This document shows positions 4,931-8,021 of a stretch of 8,021 nucleotides of DNA, piece after piece. A program made the position numbers and the translations under genes. A model generated the notes under the pieces. The model ran no database searches. It was not told the DNA's origin and worked only from the letters and a program-made list of their open reading frames with translations. Source of the stretch: Candidatus Omnitrophota bacterium (GTDB lineage Bacteria; Omnitrophota; Gorgyraeia; Aquiviventales; Aquiviventaceae); assembly GCA_016193195.1 (NCBI GenBank), contig JACPSQ010000041.1, forward strand, positions 1-8,021, read 5' to 3'. Numbering within the stretch: position 1 is the stretch's first letter; every line of letters starts with the position of its first letter.

Positions 4931-5364
4931 TAAATGCCTGGGGATCCAACCGGGTGTTCATGGCTTGGCTCGTGGCCTGTCTGGTCTCGCAGGGTCTCAA
5001 GATGGTGCTTGGCGCCATTCGCCTGCGGCGCTTCGATTTTCGATGGCTCATCGGGACAGGCGGGATGCCCAGCACCCACGCCGCGGGTGTCACGGCGCTC
5101 AGTTTGACCATTGGATTCCAGGCGGGATTTGACTCCCCCCTCTTCGCTGCCGCTGTGGCCTTCACGATCATCACCCTCTTCGATGCCCAAGGGGTACGCC
5201 GCTGGAGCGGCCGACAGGCGCAGATCCTCAATAAGATGATGGAAGACATGTACTTTAAGCGTCGCATTCAAGAGCAACGGCTCAAAGAGCTGCTGGGTCA
5301 CACACCCATCGAGGTGTTAGCCGGGATGGGGATTGGGGTGGTCACGGCGTTGGCGCTGCGCTGA
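4915..5364 (+). CDS. DivPAP/YuiD-type (DUF212) acid-phosphatase-related membrane protein
   Basis: This 149-residue protein carries the hallmarks of the divergent PAP2 family related to vanadium-dependent haloperoxidases. These are GTGGMPSTHAAGV at about residues 47-59, FDAQGVRRWSGRQA in the middle, and the C-terminal LLGHTPIEVLAG followed by a hydrophobic helix. B. subtilis YuiD is the familiar relative; the substrate of this family is not established. Three to four hydrophobic segments predict an integral membrane protein. The family's N-terminus normally begins close to NRVFMAWLVACL (residue 12 on). The codons before it, including both ATGs (4915, 4918), come from the right TIR of the upstream MITE-like element and have no Shine-Dalgarno. 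The GTG at 4954 or ATG at 4960 are alternative original starts. It is followed 121 bp later by the L,D-transpeptidase gene. Confidence 0.88.
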   Translation: MMLGTLNAWGSNRVFMAWLVACLVSQGLKMVLGAIRLRRFDFRWLIGTGGMPSTHAAGVTALSLTIGFQAGFDSPLFAAAVAFTIITLFDAQGVRRWSGRQAQILNKMMEDMYFKRRIQEQRLKELLGHTPIEVLAGMGIGVVTALALR

Positions 5365-5485
5365 CCTTAGAGACGAGCCGGTAGTGCCTTAATGGGGTGA
5401 TTTCACAAATTCAGGCAGGACCCGCGCTCTCGGCTTGCAGCGCAGCCATTCAGAGGAAGGGGTCGAGGGAGAGGAGAAGGGGTGG

Positions 5486-6394
5486 ATGCATCGGAGGCTG
5501 ATCGTTGGTGCCGCCACCGCGATCGCGGTGGTCATCGGCATTGGAGTGGTGGTCTTCGCGAACCAGCAGGGGTGGTTCGGCGGGAGGGCGAAGCGGTTGT
5601 TGACACAAGCAGAACTGGCGCAGCAGCAGGGTCACCAGGCGGAGGCCCAGGCGCGCCTCGAGGAGCTGATCGCCACCTTTCCGGATTCTCCGTGGACGGA
5701 CGACGCCCTCTTTGCGCTGGGCGGGGTGTATGAAGCGCAGCAGCAGCTGGTGGAAGCGCGGTCGATGTTCCTGGCGCTCCTTGACCGATTCCCCAACTCC
5801 CCAATCCTCGCCCGCGCCCAGGAGCGCTTAGGCGCTGTGAACATCTCCCTCTTGTTCTCCCCGACCGTGACGGATCTGGATACGGTCCATGAGGTCAAAC
5901 CTGGGGAGACGCTGGGCAAGATCGCCGCGGTCCATCACACCACGGTGGAGTTCATTCGGAAAGCGAACGGGTTGAAGGGTGACGTCATCCATCCCAAGCA
6001 GACGCTGAAGATCCCCAAGGGACGCTTTAGCATTGTGGTGGACAAATCACAGAACCAGCTCCTGCTGACGGAAGAGAACCAATTCATCAAGAGCTACCCG
6101 GTGGCGACCGGGAAGGAGAACTCCACCCCGGTCGGCGCCTTTACGATTATCAGCAAGGTCCCCAACCCCGTCTGGTATAAGCAGGGGGCGGTGGTGCCGC
6201 CGGAGAGCCCGGAGAATATCCTCGGCACCCGGTGGTTGGGGATTAATAAGCCGGGGTATGGGATCCACGGGTCGGTCGATCCGAGCACGATCGGTCAGCA
6301 GGTGACGGCAGGGTGCGTGCGGATGACCAACGCCGATGCCGAAGAGCTCTTCGGCATCGTGCCGCTCGGGACGGAAGTGACCATTGTGGATTGA
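5486..6394 (+). CDS. TPR-LysM-L,D-transpeptidase (YkuD family)
   Basis: This 302-residue exported protein has four parts: a signal-anchor helix (about 5-25); a helical repeat region with two TPR-like units (about 36-115, each ending FPxSP); a LysM peptidoglycan-binding domain (about 133-178, HEVKPGETLGKIA ... IHPKQTLKIP); and a C-terminal YkuD catalytic domain (about 180-302). The catalytic signature is visible as YGIHGSV (His261) and VTAGCVRM (Cys277, Arg279). L,D-transpeptidases make 3-3 cross-links in peptidoglycan or attach proteins to it, using the cysteine as nucleophile, outside the cytoplasmic membrane. The residue two before GC is Thr rather than the more usual Ser, a tolerated variant. 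The ATG at 5486 is chosen because AGGAG (5472-5476) sits 9 nt upstream and the signal helix follows at once. A TTG at 5435 would add an unlikely charged extension. Confidence 0.93.
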   Translation: MHRRLIVGAATAIAVVIGIGVVVFANQQGWFGGRAKRLLTQAELAQQQGHQAEAQARLEELIATFPDSPWTDDALFALGGVYEAQQQLVEARSMFLALLDRFPNSPILARAQERLGAVNISLLFSPTVTDLDTVHEVKPGETLGKIAAVHHTTVEFIRKANGLKGDVIHPKQTLKIPKGRFSIVVDKSQNQLLLTEENQFIKSYPVATGKENSTPVGAFTIISKVPNPVWYKQGAVVPPESPENILGTRWLGINKPGYGIHGSVDPSTIGQQVTAGCVRMTNADAEELFGIVPLGTEVTIVD

Positions 6395-6561
6395 GGAGCG
6401 CAATGGAGCCAGTGAATGGAGCGACCACCACACAGAACGCCCAGGAACCCGCCACCTCCCGCGGGCCCTCCGGCCCTGTCGCTCGCAGCGGGAAGCCCGC
6501 CTTCGGATGGCCTCGCGACGGACAGCGGACGCCGAAGTCAGCGCCCCAGGCAGGCGATATC
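6395..6561 (+). other. Structured spacer or in-frame extension upstream of accA
   Basis: This 167-bp stretch lies between the L,D-transpeptidase stop and the family-like accA start. It holds perfect short hairpins: GGGCC-CTCC-GGCCC (6463-6476) and GCGGG-AAG-CCCGC (6488-6500), with CGCT-CGC-AGCG overlapping just before. It is also open in the accA frame from an ATG at 6403. That ATG follows GAGGAG (6393-6398) by 4 nt and would add 53 low-complexity residues rich in P, G, S and T. Whether it is leader RNA, an inserted repeat or a true N-terminal extension cannot be settled here. Confidence 0.5.
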
Positions 6562-7548
6562 ATGAACGGCTACCGTTACGATTTCGAGAAACCCATCGCC
6601 GAGCTCGAACACCACCTCCATGAAGCCCGGAAGGCACTCGATCGCGACAAACACCCTGAGTCGCTCAAAGCGCTCGAGGCTCAGCTGGAGCAGCTCAAGC
6701 GCAAGATCTACAGCAACCTGACGCCGTGGCAGCGCGTCCAGTTGGCCCGTCACCCGCAGCGGCCCTACACCCTCGATTACTGTTCGCTGCTGCTCGGCGA
6801 CTTCACCCAATTGCACGGGGATCGGCTCTTCAGCGATGATCGCGCGCTGGTTGGAGGGGTCGGCAAGCTGGACGGCCGTCCGTGCATCGTCCTCGGCCAC
6901 CAGAAGGGACGCGACACCAAAGAGAACCTCATGCGCAATTTCGGCTCCGCCCATCCGGAGGGCTACCGGAAGGCGCTGCGGCTCATGCGGTTGGGGGAGA
7001 AATTCCATCTCCCCGTGCTCATCTTCATTGATACCCCAGGGGCCTACCCGGGCATCGGAGCGGAGGAACGCGGGCAGGCCCACTCGATTGCGTACAACAT
7101 GCGGGAGATGGCGCGTCTCCGGACCGCCATCTACGTCTGCGTGATCGGCGAGGGGGGCTCGGGAGGCGCCCTGGGGATTGGCGTGGGCGACTGGACGGCG
7201 ATGTTTGAGAACGCGTACTACTCGGTGATCTCCCCGGAAGGCTGCGCGGCTATTCTCTGGCGTGACCGCGCCCGGGCGCCTGAGGCGGCGGCGGCCTTGA
7301 AGCTGACGTCGAATGACCTCCTCGCGCTGGGCATCGTTGATGAGGTGATTGAGGAGCCGCTGGGAGGCGTGCATCGGGATCCTGAGATGGTCGCACAGCG
7401 ACTGCGCGCTTCCATCTTGCGTTTCCTGAAGCTGACCGACGGCATGCCACTCGACGCGTTGATCGAACGGCGCTGCGAACGGTTTCGACGAACGGGCGCG
7501 TGCTCCGCGCAACAGCTCCCCGCACTCAGCCCGCCGCCCCCCGCCTAA
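6562..7548 (+). CDS. accA: Acetyl-CoA carboxylase carboxyltransferase subunit alpha
   Basis: From the ATG at 6562 the protein has 328 residues, against 319 for E. coli AccA. It starts with the family-typical YDFEKPIAELE and a coiled N-terminal helix. The carboxyltransferase core follows: HGDRLFSDDRALVGGVG (85-101), GHQKGRDTKEN (112-122), IDTPGAYPGIGAEERGQ (156-172), the GEGGSGGALGIGVGD oxyanion region (196-210) and SPEGCAAILWRD (224-235). With AccD it transfers carboxyl from biotin-BCCP to acetyl-CoA, giving malonyl-CoA, the first committed step of type II fatty-acid synthesis in the cytoplasm. The last ~20 residues are a Pro/Ser-rich tail. The Shine-Dalgarno at this ATG is weak; an in-frame upstream ATG at 6403 has a better one. 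It is the last gene of the rightward cluster; accD is not in view. Confidence 0.96.
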   Translation: MNGYRYDFEKPIAELEHHLHEARKALDRDKHPESLKALEAQLEQLKRKIYSNLTPWQRVQLARHPQRPYTLDYCSLLLGDFTQLHGDRLFSDDRALVGGVGKLDGRPCIVLGHQKGRDTKENLMRNFGSAHPEGYRKALRLMRLGEKFHLPVLIFIDTPGAYPGIGAEERGQAHSIAYNMREMARLRTAIYVCVIGEGGSGGALGIGVGDWTAMFENAYYSVISPEGCAAILWRDRARAPEAAAALKLTSNDLLALGIVDEVIEEPLGGVHRDPEMVAQRLRASILRFLKLTDGMPLDALIERRCERFRRTGACSAQQLPALSPPPPA

Positions 7549-7648
7549 TTTCCCCCTCCACGTTAGAGCCTATTTCAAAACCCCAGGAAACGGTCGAATG
7601 CCGGGGGTGGGGGGCCGTCGCCTGCGGCATCCGGCACTCCCGTCGGCG

Positions 7649-7688
7649 ACCCCCGACGCTTTGCTTCGCAAAGCGAAGCATCGGGGGT
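7649..7688. terminator. Bulged 15-bp hairpin in the convergent accA/tRNA-Leu gap
   Basis: ACCCCCGA (7649-7656) pairs with TCGGGGGT (7681-7688). Directly inside, TGCTTCG (7662-7668) pairs with CGAAGCA (7674-7680), leaving a CGCTT bulge. An alternative inner fold, CGCTTTGC-TTC-GCAAAGCG (7657-7675), is also perfect. The site lies where accA (plus) and tRNA-Leu (minus) transcripts converge, so a bidirectional stop is plausible, but no T-run follows on either strand. It could equally be a dispersed palindromic repeat. The rest of 7549-7740 is GC-rich with short inverted repeats such as ATGCCG/CGGCAT and GTCGCC/GGCGAC and no gene. Confidence 0.45.
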
Positions 7689-7740
7689 GCCCGCCTCGGT
7701 CGTCGAACCCACATGGTCTTTCGGCCATCCCGAACAAAAA

Positions 7741-7824
7741 TGCCGAGGGAGAGGATCGAACTCTCATGGCCTTGCGGCCACGGGTTTTTGAGACCCGCGC
7801 GTCTGCCAGTTCCGCCACCTCGGC
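7741..7824 (-). tRNA. tRNA-Leu (anticodon CAA)
   Basis: Read on the minus strand, the acceptor stem GCCGAGG pairs with CCTCGGC. The anticodon stem CGGGT/ACCCG encloses the loop CTCAAAA, giving anticodon CAA (codon UUG). A long class II variable arm GGCC-GCAA-GGCC follows, then a T arm with GTTCGATCC. The discriminator is A. The 3' CCA is not encoded; the flank is TTTTTG, so a CCA-adding enzyme is needed, and the T-run right after the acceptor stem may help end transcription. Length is 84 nt, normal for tRNA-Leu. Confidence 0.96.
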
Positions 7825-7833
7825 GTCGGTGCG

Positions 7834-7863
7834 TTGACATCGATTGGGGCGCCATGTTATCGT
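7834..7863 (+). promoter_or_regulatory. Promoter of tRNA-Ala
   Basis: A perfect -35 box TTGACA (7834-7839) is followed after 18 nt by TATCGT (7858-7863, 4/6 of the -10 consensus). The tRNA begins 25 nt further on. The spacing and the stable-RNA target make this a credible sigma70 promoter. Confidence 0.65.
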
Positions 7864-7888
7864 GATGCCCCGTCGGAAACCGCTCCGT

Positions 7889-7964
7889 GGGGCAGTAGCT
7901 CAGCTGGGAGAGCGCTTGCGTGGCACGCAAGAGGTCAGGGGTTCGATCCCCCTCTGCTCCACCA
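7889..7964 (+). tRNA. tRNA-Ala (anticodon GGC)
   Basis: The 76-nt gene has acceptor stem GGGGCAG/CTGCTCC (one G-U pair), D arm AGCTCAGCTGGGAGAGC, anticodon stem CTTGC/GCAAG around GTGGCAC (anticodon GGC, codon GCC) and T arm GGTTCGATCC. The 3' CCA (7962-7964) is encoded, unlike the neighbouring tRNA-Leu. It is divergent from tRNA-Leu across a 64-bp gap that holds its promoter. Confidence 0.97.
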
Positions 7965-7987
7965 ACTTTCCCCTCGCAAGAGCCGCT

Positions 7988-8017
7988 ATCGTAACAGGCC
8001 CTCACACCAAGCGTCAA
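7988..8017 (-). promoter_or_regulatory. Candidate leftward promoter beyond tRNA-Ala
   Basis: On the minus strand, TTGACG (8017-8012) and TACGAT (7993-7988) are separated by 18 nt. Transcription would run leftward, antisense across tRNA-Ala, and reach tRNA-Leu, for which no good closer promoter is seen. A chance match cannot be excluded. Confidence 0.35.
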
Positions 8018-8021
8018 GCCA

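Noticed and set aside
6538..7512. 324-codon minus-strand open frame opposite accA
   Set aside because: It is a shadow of accA in GC-rich DNA: no recognisable domain, proline/arginine-rich composition, and accA itself is unmistakable.
7526..8017. 163-codon open frame across the tRNA genes
   Set aside because: It spans two clear tRNA genes and structured intergenic DNA; typical spurious frame.
1..8021. CRISPR array
   Set aside because: The only repeats are short palindromes and two-copy direct repeats; there is no regularly spaced repeat-spacer pattern.

Overview
This is a GC-rich bacterial chromosomal window. The housekeeping genes are comM, a LysM/L,D-transpeptidase, accA and two tRNA genes, mixed with small mobile elements and gene remnants. 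The shared wording of the L,D-transpeptidase and DivPAP-type proteins suggests an uncultured environmental bacterium. An Omnitrophota- or Nitrospirota-like lineage is my guess from protein style only and needs a database search. Genes for peptidoglycan cross-linking and type II fatty-acid synthesis show that it is a bacterium with a murein wall.

Left third (1-2316), accessory zone. A minus-strand VapBC-type toxin-antitoxin pair runs off the left edge. Its toxin overlaps the antitoxin stop by ATGA, and its leader carries twin hairpins and tandem CATG boxes. Next come the 3' remnant of a second comM gene (682-1158, minus), a probably decayed XRE-type helix-turn-helix gene (1137-1517, plus) and an intact Y1/HUH REP-associated transposase (RAYT, 1600-2232, minus). 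The transposase is bounded by 22-bp imperfect inverted repeats that contain GTGAC-N-GTCAC palindromes.

Middle (2317-3990). The intact comM/yifB AAA+ helicase gene is on the minus strand. It is divergent from a plus-strand gene cluster, and the gap holds a good sigma70-type promoter (TTGTCT-17-TATACT) whose -35 box lies in one arm of a 7-bp dyad.

Right half (4027-7548), a same-strand, operon-like run. It contains a membrane-anchored coiled-coil protein of unknown function, a 275-bp non-coding MITE-like element, a DivPAP/YuiD-type membrane protein, a TPR-LysM-L,D-transpeptidase and accA. The MITE-like element has TIRs starting GAGTGCCTAACATCATGA and is flanked by TAA repeats. Its right TIR supplies the first ATG codons of the next gene. 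The run pairs cell-wall remodelling with fatty-acid precursor supply, so an envelope-biogenesis theme is reasonable but inferred.

Right end (7549-8021). A convergent intergenic region with elaborate hairpins precedes tRNA-Leu(CAA) on the minus strand and tRNA-Ala(GGC) on the plus strand, the latter with a perfect -35 TTGACA upstream. The most novel signal is the 275-bp inverted-repeat element at 4656-4930. I see no complete multi-gene system of an undescribed kind.
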